Shown here one piece after another: positions 8,992 through 17,679 of a stretch of DNA of 64,000 bases. The translations under genes and the position numbers were made by a program. How positions within the stretch are numbered: the first letter of the stretch is position 1; the number at the start of each line of letters is the position of its first letter. The stretch covers positions 62,001 through 126,000 of the forward strand of contig NZ_JAUZQF010000021.1 of assembly GCF_030718205.1 (NCBI RefSeq), written 5' to 3'. The DNA is from Nonomuraea turcica (GTDB lineage Bacteria > Actinomycetota > Actinomycetes > Streptosporangiales > Streptosporangiaceae). The notes beneath the pieces were generated by a model that made no database searches, was not told where the DNA came from, and was given only the letters and a program-made list of their open reading frames with translations.

Positions 8992-10008
8992 CTAGTCGAC
9001 TAACTCGCGCTGGAAGCCGGTGACCTCGCCCCGCAGCACCGGGTCGGCGAAGCGGCGTGTCTCCTTGGCCCAGTCGAGGTAGCCGCGCATCCAGTTCTCG
9101 AGCCCCATGACGCAGCGCAGGGTGCTGTGCCGCCGGTTCTCGTCGATGCCGAGCTCGTCGAAGACGCGCAGGAGGTCCGCCTTGGCCGCCTCGAAGATGC
9201 CGATGCGCTCCGAGATCTTCTGGTCGACCATCTGGACGGCCTCCTGGAGGGGGCAGCTCAAGGCCTTCCAGTAAACGATGACGAGGTTGTGGAACTCGCC
9301 CTGCAGCAGCTCGCGCCGCAGGCCGATGAGATCGTTGGTGCAGACGACCACGTGCCCGGCCTCGTGGACGAGAGTGCGGTACGCGGCCGACGCGCGGATC
9401 GCGTCCGGCACCTCGAACTGCTCGGCCAGCTCGATGAGGTCGAACGAGGGCGGGACGTAGGCGATGTTGAGCTTGTGCTCGACATAGCTGTCGGGGTCGG
9501 GGATCCGGCCTCTCGTGCGGTTGTCCACCTCCCACTGAGCGGTCTCGAAGCAGTCCTGGAGGTGGGTGGCGAAGCGGTGCCACCATCGCGCGCCGGCGTG
9601 CAGCCGCATGCGGTCGCGGATGTCGGCCAGGCCGTGGAGTATCGGCCCTGCGGTGGCCTCGAGCGGCGCGCCGTCCAGCACGGCGCGGAACTTGTCGGCC
9701 ATGCGCCGCGCGAGGTCCGGGTCTGAGCCCACCTCGGCGAGCTCGAACTGGTCGTCGTAGACGTGGAACCAGCTGTTGAGATCGGCGGCCAGCGCGAGGA
9801 CCGGCACCGAGGCCTCGGGGTAGAGCCGTGCGACGAGGCGGGAGTAGGACTCACCTGCGAAGCGCGAGGTCGCGGTCTCGTCCTCGATGAGCTTCAACCT
9901 CCGCGCCCAGGCGATGGTGTGATCGGCCACCACAGCCTCGAAGGGGTTGAGCTTGGACGGGTACGGGATGAAAGGGTCGGGAAGGGACACGGAGGGAATG
10001 TCGGGCAT
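8992..10008 (-). CDS. class I terpene synthase (sesquiterpene-type cyclase)
   Basis: The 338-residue cytosolic enzyme should ionise a linear prenyl diphosphate and cyclise it. The metal-binding motifs are an aspartate-rich D85-D-Q-F-E89 and an NSE triad N225-D-L-I-G229-L-R-R-E233, in which Gly replaces the usual Ser/Thr. The C-terminal W-M-R-G-Y-L-D-W segment matches bacterial cyclases, but the final Arg-Tyr pair reads R319-F320. Length fits sesquiterpene synthases. ATG 10008 is chosen because the family motif P-F-x-x-P begins just after it. The product is not predictable. An AfsR-like gene lies 116 nt upstream on the same strand. Confidence 0.9.
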   Translation of the reverse strand: MPDIPSVSLPDPFIPYPSKLNPFEAVVADHTIAWARRLKLIEDETATSRFAGESYSRLVARLYPEASVPVLALAADLNSWFHVYDDQFELAEVGSDPDLARRMADKFRAVLDGAPLEATAGPILHGLADIRDRMRLHAGARWWHRFATHLQDCFETAQWEVDNRTRGRIPDPDSYVEHKLNIAYVPPSFDLIELAEQFEVPDAIRASAAYRTLVHEAGHVVVCTNDLIGLRRELLQGEFHNLVIVYWKALSCPLQEAVQMVDQKISERIGIFEAAKADLLRVFDELGIDENRRHSTLRCVMGLENWMRGYLDWAKETRRFADPVLRGEVTGFQRELVD

Positions 10009-10124
10009 GGGTGCGCAGCCTCCACATGAGAAACTGTGGCAAATGCCCCCTCGTCGGGACAGATGTCGGTTCTCGTGGGGCGTACCCGAAGCAGAATTTT
10101 TCCAATCGCTCTCTGATTTAAGGG

Positions 10125-12254
10125 TTATGAGCCGAAAGTATTGCGGTCCTGGTCTTCGGGACTGTCGGGTGCTTCCTGTGCAAGAGTGACCGCTTCGTCC
10201 AGATCCAGTTTGGCGCCCGCCTCGAATTCCAGTTTGTAGCCGTCCTCGCCCAGGGCCCTCTTGCACTCTTGGACGCACTTCTCGTGCTCCGCCGTGAGGA
10301 ACGGCGCGCCCAGCATGGGCAGGCCGGAGGTGCGCCAGTTTTGATGCAGCGCCCCGAGCAGCCGCGAGGCACGCTCGAACTGGCCCTGAGACGAGTAGAT
10401 CTTGGCGACCGTCTCGAGCACCATGAGCGTGCCGACGGTGTCGTGGAAGTGACGCTTGATCCGCAAGCCCTCCAAGGCGGTGCGCAACGCCTCCTCCGTC
10501 CTGCCCATCGCCAGCATCGGCAGCGACAGCGCCCAATGCGCGTATGAGCTCAGCCACAGCTCGCCGCGCTCGCGGCAGACCTGGAGGCAGTCCTGCAGCA
10601 GCGACTCGGCCTCAGGGAGCTCCCCTTGGGTGGTGAGGACGATCGACAGCTCCACGATGGCCGGGAGCAGCCCCGGGTTGAGCTCCTTGTTGTCGGTGTT
10701 GAACTCGATCGCCACGCCGAGCAGGGCGCTGGCCTTCTGGAGGTCGCCCTGCAACATCGCGGCCGTGCCCTGCATCTTGGAGGCCAGGATCACGGCCTTG
10801 GAGTCACCGACCCGGACGGCCTCGCTGCTGCACGTCTCGGCCGCGTCCCGCGCGCCCACGCTGTCGCCCTGGGCGCTCTTCACGTAAGAGAGCACCCACA
10901 GTGCCTTGCATCGTTCCCTGCTGAGATCCGGGTTGGCCCCGAGCGCCCGCTCGAGGTAGAGGCGGCCCTCGCGGGCGAAGCCGCAGCACACCCACATGAA
11001 CCACAACGACGACAGCAGGGTCAGCGCCAGGACCTCCATGCCCGGCGTCTTGAGCGCGTGCTCCAGCGCCACCCGCACGTTGTCGTGCTCCTGGCGCATG
11101 CGGACGAACCAGTAGATCTGCCGCGGTCCCGACCAGGCGTCCTCGCTACGCTGCGCCAGGCTCAGGTAGTAGTCCAGATGGCGCTGGCGCATCTGCTCCT
11201 TCTCGCCGAGCTTGTCCAGCCACTCGTCGCCGTAGTCCGCCAGGGTGTCGATCAACTTGTATCTGACCCCGGCGTGGTTGCTTCTGATCAGCAGGATCGA
11301 CTTCTCCACCAGGCCGGTGACGAGGTCGGTGATCTGCCCCGCCGGCAGCCGCGCGTCCGAGCACACGAAGCGCGCCGCGTCGAGCTCGAAGTCGTTGGCG
11401 AACACCGACAACCGGGCCCACAGCAGCCGCTCGGCCGGCTCGCACAGCTCGTGGCTCCAGCCGATGGCCGCACGCAGCGTCTGGTGCCGCGGCAGCGCCG
11501 TGCGGCTGGCGCCGGCCAGCAGGCTGAACCGGTCCGCCAGCAGCCCCAGGATCTGCTCCACCGACAACGCCCGCAGCCGCACCGCCGCCAGCTCGATCGC
11601 CAGCGGGATGCCGTCGAGCCGCCGGCACAGCTCGGCCACAGCGTTGATGTTGTCCTCGTCCAGATGGAAGTCGGGCACGCTTGCCCCGGCCCGGGCCGCG
11701 AACAGCTGCACGGACTCGTTGACGAAATAGGTCTCGGCCGGGTCCTCTCCCGGCACCTGCAGCGGCGGCACGGGAAGCACGTGCTCGTAGGGCAGGTTGA
11801 GCGACTGCCGGCTGGTGGCCAGCACCTTGAGGTTGGGCGCGACCTCGAGCAGCTCCTGCACCAGCTCCGCCGCTCCCTGCACCACGCGGTCGCAGGTGTC
11901 GATGATGAGCAGCATGTCCCGCTCGCCCACCCACTCCGACAGCGTCTCGGACTCCGCGCGCGTGGACTGGTCGGCGATGCGCAGCGCCGAGGCGATGGTG
12001 TGCTTGACCATGCCCGTGTCCTGCAGCCGGGCGAGATCGGCGAACCAGACGCCGTCGGGGTATTGGGCGCGGACCTGGTGGGCCAGGCGAAGCACTGTGC
12101 GCGACTTGCCCACACCGCCGATGCCCGTGACGGTCACCAGACGTGATTCGCCGAGGTACCGTCTGAGGTTGGCAAGCAGACGCGTGCGACCGATGAAGCT
12201 CGTGAGCTCCGCCGGAAGATTGCCTTCTCGCCGCCAGCCTGTAGGGGTGGCCAT
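10125..12254 (-). CDS. AfsR/LuxR-like STAND ATPase with TPR tail, no DNA-binding domain
   Basis: The 709-residue protein begins at L-P-A-E-L-T-S-F-I-G-R, the usual opening of actinobacterial NB-ARC regulators, followed by the P-loop G-I-G-G-V-G-K50-S and G-I-P-L-A-I-E-L-A-A. A TPR-like C-terminal half follows. Relatives normally continue into a LuxR-type helix-turn-helix right after the L-D-E-A-V-T-L-A segment. Here the protein stops about 15 residues later and no HTH remnant fits in the 116-nt gap. ATG 12254 is preferred, with GTGAGG 6-11 nt upstream; the frame is open further upstream but without a good signal. Proximity suggests control of the terpene synthase, which is inference. Confidence 0.85.
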   Translation of the reverse strand: MATPTGWRREGNLPAELTSFIGRTRLLANLRRYLGESRLVTVTGIGGVGKSRTVLRLAHQVRAQYPDGVWFADLARLQDTGMVKHTIASALRIADQSTRAESETLSEWVGERDMLLIIDTCDRVVQGAAELVQELLEVAPNLKVLATSRQSLNLPYEHVLPVPPLQVPGEDPAETYFVNESVQLFAARAGASVPDFHLDEDNINAVAELCRRLDGIPLAIELAAVRLRALSVEQILGLLADRFSLLAGASRTALPRHQTLRAAIGWSHELCEPAERLLWARLSVFANDFELDAARFVCSDARLPAGQITDLVTGLVEKSILLIRSNHAGVRYKLIDTLADYGDEWLDKLGEKEQMRQRHLDYYLSLAQRSEDAWSGPRQIYWFVRMRQEHDNVRVALEHALKTPGMEVLALTLLSSLWFMWVCCGFAREGRLYLERALGANPDLSRERCKALWVLSYVKSAQGDSVGARDAAETCSSEAVRVGDSKAVILASKMQGTAAMLQGDLQKASALLGVAIEFNTDNKELNPGLLPAIVELSIVLTTQGELPEAESLLQDCLQVCRERGELWLSSYAHWALSLPMLAMGRTEEALRTALEGLRIKRHFHDTVGTLMVLETVAKIYSSQGQFERASRLLGALHQNWRTSGLPMLGAPFLTAEHEKCVQECKRALGEDGYKLEFEAGAKLDLDEAVTLAQEAPDSPEDQDRNTFGS

Positions 12255-12366
12255 GGGCAGCCTCACGGGGGGTAGGCGACACCTGCTCCCGCATCGTACC
12301 GCCGTAGCCCCGACATGTCCCTGGACCTGCGGACACACCGGGTATTGCTTTGTCCGTCCGGGTAGC

Positions 12367-12495
12367 ATGTCAGCCGTGGAAGATTTCTACCCCGAGCAGA
12401 CGGCGGACGACAGGGACCTGGGCTGGGGCGACGACCTGCCGGAAGAGGACCCGGACGACTTCTTCGTGGAGAACCGGCCGCCGCACTGGGAGTGA
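12367..12495 (+). CDS. small acidic conserved actinobacterial protein (42 aa)
   Basis: This short ORF encodes a very acidic peptide with the pattern D-L-G-W-G-D-D near the middle and a C-terminal N-R-P-P-H-W-E. I recall a similar D-x-G-W-G...P-P-H-W pattern in small uncharacterised proteins of many actinomycetes, which is the main reason to call it real. ATG 12367 is taken; GTG 12376 is an alternative. Its stop overlaps the start of the acetyltransferase (GTGA), so the two are translationally coupled. Function is unknown. Confidence 0.7.
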   Translation: MSAVEDFYPEQTADDRDLGWGDDLPEEDPDDFFVENRPPHWE

Positions 12496-12950
12496 CCCCG
12501 TTGACCGGACACGTGCTGCGCCCCGCCACGCCTGCCGACTACGACGCCGTGGCGGCCGTGGTCGACGAGTGGTGGGACCGTCCCGTCCTGGCCTCGCTGC
12601 CCAGGCTCTTCCTGGACCACTTTCACCGCACGAGTCTGATCGCCGAGGGCCCCGAGGGCATGGCGGGCTTCCTCGTCGGCTTGCTCTCGCCGTCGGTCGA
12701 GGATGAGGCGTACATCCATTTCGTCGGCGTCTGTCCCGCCGCACGGGGCGGGGGTGTGGCGCGGGCGATGTACGAGCGTTTCTTCGCCCTGGCCCGCGCC
12801 CATGACCGGCACGTGGTCAAGGCCATCACCTCGCCGGTCAACGAGGCGTCCATCGCCTTCCACTGGCGCATGGGCTTCACGGCGAGCGAACCGGTCCCGG
12901 ACTACAACGGTCCCGGCACACGCCTGGTCACCTTCGCGCGCGGCATCTGA
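12492..12950 (+). CDS. GNAT-family N-acetyltransferase
   Basis: This 152-residue acetyl-CoA-dependent acyltransferase has the typical GNAT order: the N-terminal strand L-R-P-A-T-P-A-D-Y, the acetyl-CoA loop V-C-P-A-A-R-G-G-G-V-A, and a C-terminal N-E-A-S-I-A-F-H-W-R-M-G-F segment. The substrate is unknown. The start is GTG 12492, overlapping the stop of the 42-aa acidic protein by 4 bp, so the small protein is probably its translational leader or partner. Confidence 0.88.
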   Translation: MTPLTGHVLRPATPADYDAVAAVVDEWWDRPVLASLPRLFLDHFHRTSLIAEGPEGMAGFLVGLLSPSVEDEAYIHFVGVCPAARGGGVARAMYERFFALARAHDRHVVKAITSPVNEASIAFHWRMGFTASEPVPDYNGPGTRLVTFARGI

Positions 12951-12956
12951 CACGTG

Positions 12957-12988
12957 CCCCGGTCCAGGAGGTCGTCCTGGAACCGGGG
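12957..12988. terminator. bidirectional hairpin between convergent genes
   Basis: CCCCGGTCCAGG pairs with CCTGGAACCGGGG: 12 base pairs with one bulged A and a 7-nt loop. It starts 6 nt after the acetyltransferase stop and faces the 3' end of the minus-strand membrane protein at 13025. Confidence 0.65.
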
Positions 12989-13024
12989 CCCACTCACCGC
13001 CGGCGTTCTGGAATCGGCGTCCGC

Positions 13025-13717
13025 TCACCTCTGCGGTTCGTACTCCTCGTCGCTCATCCTGGCCAGCGTGAGCGCCGCGGCGGCGAACCCGAGCGCCGTC
13101 AGCCCCCACGCGCCCCCATCCAGGATCTTGGGGGCGCCGGTGAGCACGAACAGCAGGTGGACCGGCTGCGAGGCGACCAGCGCCGCGCCCGCCCAGGTGG
13201 GGATCACCCGCGCCCGCCACAGGGCGGCGCCCAGCAACACGGTGCCGAGGACGTGGCCGAGCACGAAGAGGCCGACGGAGAGCGAGAGGGCGGGCTGGGC
13301 GGCCAGCGCCTCCAGCAGCACCGTGCCCTCCGCAGGACTCAGCCCGGCCGTGACCGCGGCCAGGGCGGCGGCATCCGAGACGCCCAGGGCGGCCATCCCC
13401 AGGTAACCGGGCAGAGCGAGGGTGATCGCCGCGATCGCCAGCACCGGTGAACCGCGCAACGCCAGCCGCGTCAGCACGAACAGGGCCGGCACCAGCGCGA
13501 GGACGGCGATCGGAGTGAGCCAGAGCACCGCGCCATGCGCCCCCTGCCCGGCCGTCACCGCGGCCAGCTGAGCGGCGGCGTCGTCGGTAGTGCCGTAGGG
13601 GAGGATGGCGCGGATGACGGCCACGCACAGCGGGCCGACCGGCAGGAGCACGGCGAGAGCGCGGCGGCGGAAGGCACGTGTGTCACGCACGCGCACGGCG
13701 GCGGAGCCGATGGTCAT
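13025..13717 (-). CDS. multi-spanning membrane protein (DUF4386-like)
   Basis: The 230-residue product is almost entirely hydrophobic, with about six membrane segments and a short acidic C-terminus (S-D-E-E-Y-E). The composition and loop pattern resemble the DUF4386 group of integral membrane proteins, whose function is unknown. ATG 13717 is preferred over ATG 13729 because GGGAG sits 6 nt in front of it. It is divergent from the histidine kinase gene, so the two may share a regulatory region. No catalytic or transport motif is visible. Confidence 0.75.
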   Translation of the reverse strand: MTIGSAAVRVRDTRAFRRRALAVLLPVGPLCVAVIRAILPYGTTDDAAAQLAAVTAGQGAHGAVLWLTPIAVLALVPALFVLTRLALRGSPVLAIAAITLALPGYLGMAALGVSDAAALAAVTAGLSPAEGTVLLEALAAQPALSLSVGLFVLGHVLGTVLLGAALWRARVIPTWAGAALVASQPVHLLFVLTGAPKILDGGAWGLTALGFAAAALTLARMSDEEYEPQR

Positions 13718-13866
13718 GATGTCTCCCATGGAGTAGGGCTTGAGCCGTCCGAGGGCTACGGCCGGCCTGGCAGGCTCATGGTCGGCCGCGGACCGGCCGT
13801 CGCGGCACGGCGCACGCCCCTGACCGGGCCGGGCGATCTTCCCGGCCGATCTGGGGGTCCGCCCCT

Positions 13867-15870
13867 ATGCGCCGGGCTCCGCGACCGCTCATCATGACCC
13901 TTATGAAGGTGCTGGCCTGGGGCCTGTTCGCGGTGGCGGTGACCGAGGCGATCACCGGTGTCGCGGCCGCCATAGCAGCGGGAATGACCTTCGAGGCGGC
14001 CACCGAGAGCTTCATCGTCACGAACTCCGCCATCGGTCTCTCCCTCTCCTGCGCAGGCGTCCTGCTCGCCTGGCAGCGTCCGCGCAACCCCATCGGCTGG
14101 CTCCTGCTGGCCGGCGCCGTCGCCCAGGCCGGCACCGCCGCCGGGGTGGGCCTGCTGATGATCGGTGAGATCCACGGCTGGCCCGCCGTCGCCCTGCGGA
14201 CGCTCGCCACGTACGCCGCCTACTCCTGGCCGTGGTCGATCGCGTTGTGCCTGCCGCTCGTCCTCCTGCTCTTCCCCGACGGCCGCCCGCCGGGCCTTCG
14301 CTGGACCTGGCTGGTCCCCGTGACGGTGGTGACCGCCCCGCTCTTCGTCCTGGAGATGGGCGCCGCACCGACCGGCCTGTCGCCCGGCTCGGACGTCGTC
14401 GGCTACCTCACCATCCCCTTCCACGACGACCTGGCCGCACTCTGGACCGGGACCGAGGTGCGCGGCGCCGCCCTCGTCGTGGCCGCGCTCGCCGGGCTGG
14501 GGCTGCGCTACCGCCGGGGCGGCGAGCGGGAGCGGCGCCAGCTCTTGTGGCTTCTGCTCGCCGTCCTGCTGCTCGCCGCGGTCATGGTCGTGTGGGGGGT
14601 GTTCCAGACCGGGCCGGTGCTGATGCTGCTGGCCATCCCGCTCGTCCCGATCGCGATCACCGTCGCCATCCTGCGTCACGGCCTGCTCGACATCCGCCTG
14701 ATCATCTCGCGGACGGTGCTGTACACGCTGCTCACCTCGGGCGTGATCGCCGTCTATGCACTGCTGGTGGCCGTGCTGGACCGTGCCGGGCCAGGAGACT
14801 CGGTGCTCGCCACCGTGCTGATCGCGGTCGGCTTCAACCCGGTGAGGGTACGCCTGCAGCGGATCGTCGACAGGCTCCTGTACGGCGACCGCGACGACCC
14901 GGCGCGCGCCCTGTCACGGATCGGCCGCCGACTGGCCGACCCGGCCCCAGGGCTGGCGGGAGTGGTGGCCGCGGTGTGCACGGTCCTGCGCCTGCCCTTC
15001 GCGGCGCTGCGCTCGGCCGACGTCGGCGATATCGGGGGAGCGGTGGTGGAACGCACCTCGTATGGCACCGCCCCCGAACGCCTCCACACCGTCCCCCTCG
15101 TCTACGGCGGCGACCGTGTAGGCGAGTTGATCATCGGGCTGCGTCCGGGGGAGAAGGCGATCTCCGTGGCCGACGCCCGGGTCCTCGAGCTGCTGGCCGT
15201 GCCACTGGCGGTGGCCGTGCACGCCACCGGCCTGTCCGAGGAGCTGCAGCGGATCCGCGAGCACATCGTGGTGGCGCGCGAGGACGAACGCCGCAGGCTC
15301 CGCCGCGACCTGCACGACGGGCTCGGCCCCACCCTCACCGGCGTGGTGTACCAGGCCGACGCGGCCGGGAACGTGCTCGCCGACGACCCCGCCCGCGCCA
15401 AGGAACTGCTCCTGAGGCTGCGTGCCGAGGTGACGTCGGCCATCGAGGACATCAGGCGGCTGGTGTACGGCCTGCGTCCGCCCGCACTCGACGACCTCGG
15501 CCTGGTGGGCGCGCTGCGGCGGCAGGCCGAACGGTTGTCGCTCGACGTCAGCATCCGGGCTTCCCGCGACATGGCCGCGCTGCCCGCCGCCGTGGAGGTC
15601 GCCGCGTACCGCATCGTCACGGAGGCGCTGAACAACGTCGCCCGGCACGCCCGGGCCACGACCGCCCGCGTCGACTTCACGCTCGGGGACCGTCTCCGTG
15701 TCGAGGTGAGTGACGACGGCGCGGGTGGCGGCGTGTGGCGGCCGGGGGTGGGCCTGCGGTCCATGCGGGAGCGCGCCGAGGAACTCGGCGGCACCTGCCA
15801 GGCCGGTCCGCGGGACGGCGGCGGACGGGTGGTGGCACTGCTGCCGCTGGCGCAGGTGGTGGCATCATGA
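13867..15870 (+). CDS. NarL-type membrane sensor histidine kinase
   Basis: The 667-residue kinase has about eight to nine hydrophobic segments in its first 320 residues and no large extracellular loop. A GAF-like linker (about residues 350-455) is followed by a HisKA_3 dimerisation helix, R-R-D-L-H483-D-G-L-G-P-T, with His483 as phosphoacceptor. The HATPase_c domain has E-A-L-N-N-V-A-R-H-A and D-D-G-A-G-G-G. The response regulator overlaps by 4 bp (ATGA), so they form a cognate pair. The start is uncertain: ATG 13867, 13894 and 13903 are in frame and none has a clear Shine-Dalgarno. The signal is probably a membrane property or small lipophile. Confidence 0.9.
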   Translation: MRRAPRPLIMTLMKVLAWGLFAVAVTEAITGVAAAIAAGMTFEAATESFIVTNSAIGLSLSCAGVLLAWQRPRNPIGWLLLAGAVAQAGTAAGVGLLMIGEIHGWPAVALRTLATYAAYSWPWSIALCLPLVLLLFPDGRPPGLRWTWLVPVTVVTAPLFVLEMGAAPTGLSPGSDVVGYLTIPFHDDLAALWTGTEVRGAALVVAALAGLGLRYRRGGERERRQLLWLLLAVLLLAAVMVVWGVFQTGPVLMLLAIPLVPIAITVAILRHGLLDIRLIISRTVLYTLLTSGVIAVYALLVAVLDRAGPGDSVLATVLIAVGFNPVRVRLQRIVDRLLYGDRDDPARALSRIGRRLADPAPGLAGVVAAVCTVLRLPFAALRSADVGDIGGAVVERTSYGTAPERLHTVPLVYGGDRVGELIIGLRPGEKAISVADARVLELLAVPLAVAVHATGLSEELQRIREHIVVAREDERRRLRRDLHDGLGPTLTGVVYQADAAGNVLADDPARAKELLLRLRAEVTSAIEDIRRLVYGLRPPALDDLGLVGALRRQAERLSLDVSIRASRDMAALPAAVEVAAYRIVTEALNNVARHARATTARVDFTLGDRLRVEVSDDGAGGGVWRPGVGLRSMRERAEELGGTCQAGPRDGGGRVVALLPLAQVVAS

Positions 15871-16520
15871 GCGTGCGCGTCTTGATCGCCGACGACCATC
15901 CCGTGGTACGCGACGGGCTCGCCGCGCTGCTGTCCACGGTGCCGGGCATGGAGGTGGCGGGGACCGCGTCCAGCGGACGCGAAGCGGTGCGGGCGACGGT
16001 CGTGCTGGCACCGGACGTCCTCGTCCTCGACATCCAGATGCCGGAAATGTCAGGCATCGACGCCGCCAGGGAGGTGGTCGCGGCCGCGCCGGGCGTGGCG
16101 GTGCTGATGCTGACGATGTATGAGGACGACGAGTCCGTGTTCGCGGCCATGCGCGCGGGGGCCCGCGGATACGTGCTCAAGGGCGCCGAACAAGACGAGA
16201 TCGTCCGCGCGATCCGTGCCGTCGCCGCCGGCGAAGCGATCTTCGGGCCCGGCGTGGCCCGCCGCGTGCTCGGTCACCTGACGGCTCCACAGCCCCGAGC
16301 TCCGGCGGGCGAGCCTTTCCCTGAGCTCACGCCGCGGGAGCGGGAAGTGCTCGGCCTGATCGCCGCCGGCCACGGCAACGCCTCGATCGGGGCCCGGCTG
16401 TCGCTGGCGCCCAAGACGGTCGGCAACCACATCTCCAACATCTTCGCCAAGCTCCAGGTCGCCTCCCGCGCCGAGGCCATCATCCGCGCCCGAGACGCGG
16501 GCCTGGGCCACATCGACTAG
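15867..16520 (+). CDS. NarL/FixJ-type response regulator
   Basis: This 217-residue DNA-binding regulator is the partner of the upstream kinase. The receiver domain has the acidic pair D9-D10, phosphorylation site D55 in L-D55-I-Q-M-P-E, and conserved T and K positions (L-T-M-Y, V-L-K-G). The C-terminal LuxR-type helix-turn-helix runs from L-T-P-R-E-R-E-V-L to L-Q-V-A-S-R-A-E. ATG 15867 overlaps the kinase stop. Target genes are unknown; the divergent membrane protein at 13025-13717 is a reasonable first candidate. Confidence 0.95.
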   Translation: MSVRVLIADDHPVVRDGLAALLSTVPGMEVAGTASSGREAVRATVVLAPDVLVLDIQMPEMSGIDAAREVVAAAPGVAVLMLTMYEDDESVFAAMRAGARGYVLKGAEQDEIVRAIRAVAAGEAIFGPGVARRVLGHLTAPQPRAPAGEPFPELTPREREVLGLIAAGHGNASIGARLSLAPKTVGNHISNIFAKLQVASRAEAIIRARDAGLGHID

Positions 16521-16575
16521 CCGGCGCCGGTAAATGCGTGGCCCCCGCGCGCTCGGCCGGGCTAGGTTCCGTCCC

Positions 16576-17679
16576 ATGGCGGACATCCAGGGCACATGTG
16601 AGGACCGGTTCCACGAGGTGCGCGAGATGCTGGCCGCCTCCCTGGACGGCGGCGACGACGTGGGCGCCTCGGCGGCGGTCTACGTGGACGGCGAGCCGGT
16701 CGTCGACCTCTGGGGCGGCTACGCCGACGCCGGTCGCACCGTCCCATGGCAGCGCGACACCATCACCAACGTCTGGTCCACCACCAAGACCATGACCGCG
16801 TTGTGCGCGCTGATCCTCGCCGACCGCGGCGAGCTCGACCTGACCGCCCCGGTGGCCTCGTACTGGCCCGAATTCGCCGCCGCGGGCAAAGAGCGCGTGC
16901 AGGTCCGGCACGTCCTCTCCCACACCGCGGGCCTGCCGGGCTTCGCCGCGGGGACGACGGTCGAGGACCTCTACGACTGGGAGAAGACCACGGCACGGCT
17001 GGCCGCACAGACGCCGCTCTGGGAGCCGGGCACCGAGAGCGGCTACCACGCGGTCACGCAGGGATACCTCATCGGAGAGGTGGTCCGCCGCATCACCGGG
17101 CGCACGCTGGGCACGTTCCTGGCCGAGGAGGTGGCCGGACCGCTGGGCGCCGACTTCCACATCGGCCTGCCCCCGGAGCACGACCACCGCGTCGCCCCGG
17201 TCATCCCGCCCGCGGACCCGCCCGGCGCCGCTCGCCCTGACGCACCGCCCGGCCCCGAGATCCGGGCCGCGGACGCGAACACCGCCGCCTGGCGGCGCGC
17301 CGAGATCCCGGCGGTCAACGGACACGGCAACGCCCGCTCGGTCGCCGCCATCCAGTCCGTCCTGGCCTGCGCGGGCACCGTCAACGGCGTGCGCCTGTCG
17401 TCCCCGTCCGGCTGTGAGCGCGCCCTGGAGGAGCAGCACCATGGCGTGGACCGGTATCTGGGCGCCCGCATGCGCTACAGCATGGGCTACGGCATCTACG
17501 GCGGCCAACGGGCCTGCTTCTGGGGCGGATGGGGCGGCTCCCTGGTCTTCATCGACTTCGACGCCCGGATGACGGTGGCCTACGTGATGAACCAGATGGT
17601 CGACCAGGGTGGCCTCGGCGACGAACGCGGCCTGGGCATCGTCCTGGCCGCCTACGGCGGCCTCGCCGCGGCTAACTGA
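16576..17679 (+). CDS. family VIII esterase / class C beta-lactamase-like hydrolase
   Basis: The 367-residue serine hydrolase has the nucleophile motif S68-T-T-K71 and a Tyr motif in S-G-Y157-H-A. A C-terminal W-G-G-W-G-G-S segment replaces the KTG triad. This combination matches EstB-like carboxylesterases and LACTB-type enzymes more than true AmpC lactamases. There is no signal peptide, so it is expected in the cytosol. ATG 16576 is chosen because the family N-terminus (E-V-R-E-M-L) follows closely. Its 3' end overlaps the convergent permease gene by 8 bp. Confidence 0.85.
   Translation: MADIQGTCEDRFHEVREMLAASLDGGDDVGASAAVYVDGEPVVDLWGGYADAGRTVPWQRDTITNVWSTTKTMTALCALILADRGELDLTAPVASYWPEFAAAGKERVQVRHVLSHTAGLPGFAAGTTVEDLYDWEKTTARLAAQTPLWEPGTESGYHAVTQGYLIGEVVRRITGRTLGTFLAEEVAGPLGADFHIGLPPEHDHRVAPVIPPADPPGAARPDAPPGPEIRAADANTAAWRRAEIPAVNGHGNARSVAAIQSVLACAGTVNGVRLSSPSGCERALEEQHHGVDRYLGARMRYSMGYGIYGGQRACFWGGWGGSLVFIDFDARMTVAYVMNQMVDQGGLGDERGLGIVLAAYGGLAAAN

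Noticed and set aside
9340..9370. An H-E-A-G-H zinc-protease-like motif in the terpene synthase.
   Set aside because: It lies in a cyclase helix just before the NSE triad, with no other protease feature; chance match.
8992..10557. A 521-residue version of the terpene synthase.
   Set aside because: The upstream part overlaps the AfsR-like gene on the same strand and has no cyclase similarity; ATG 10008 fits the family.
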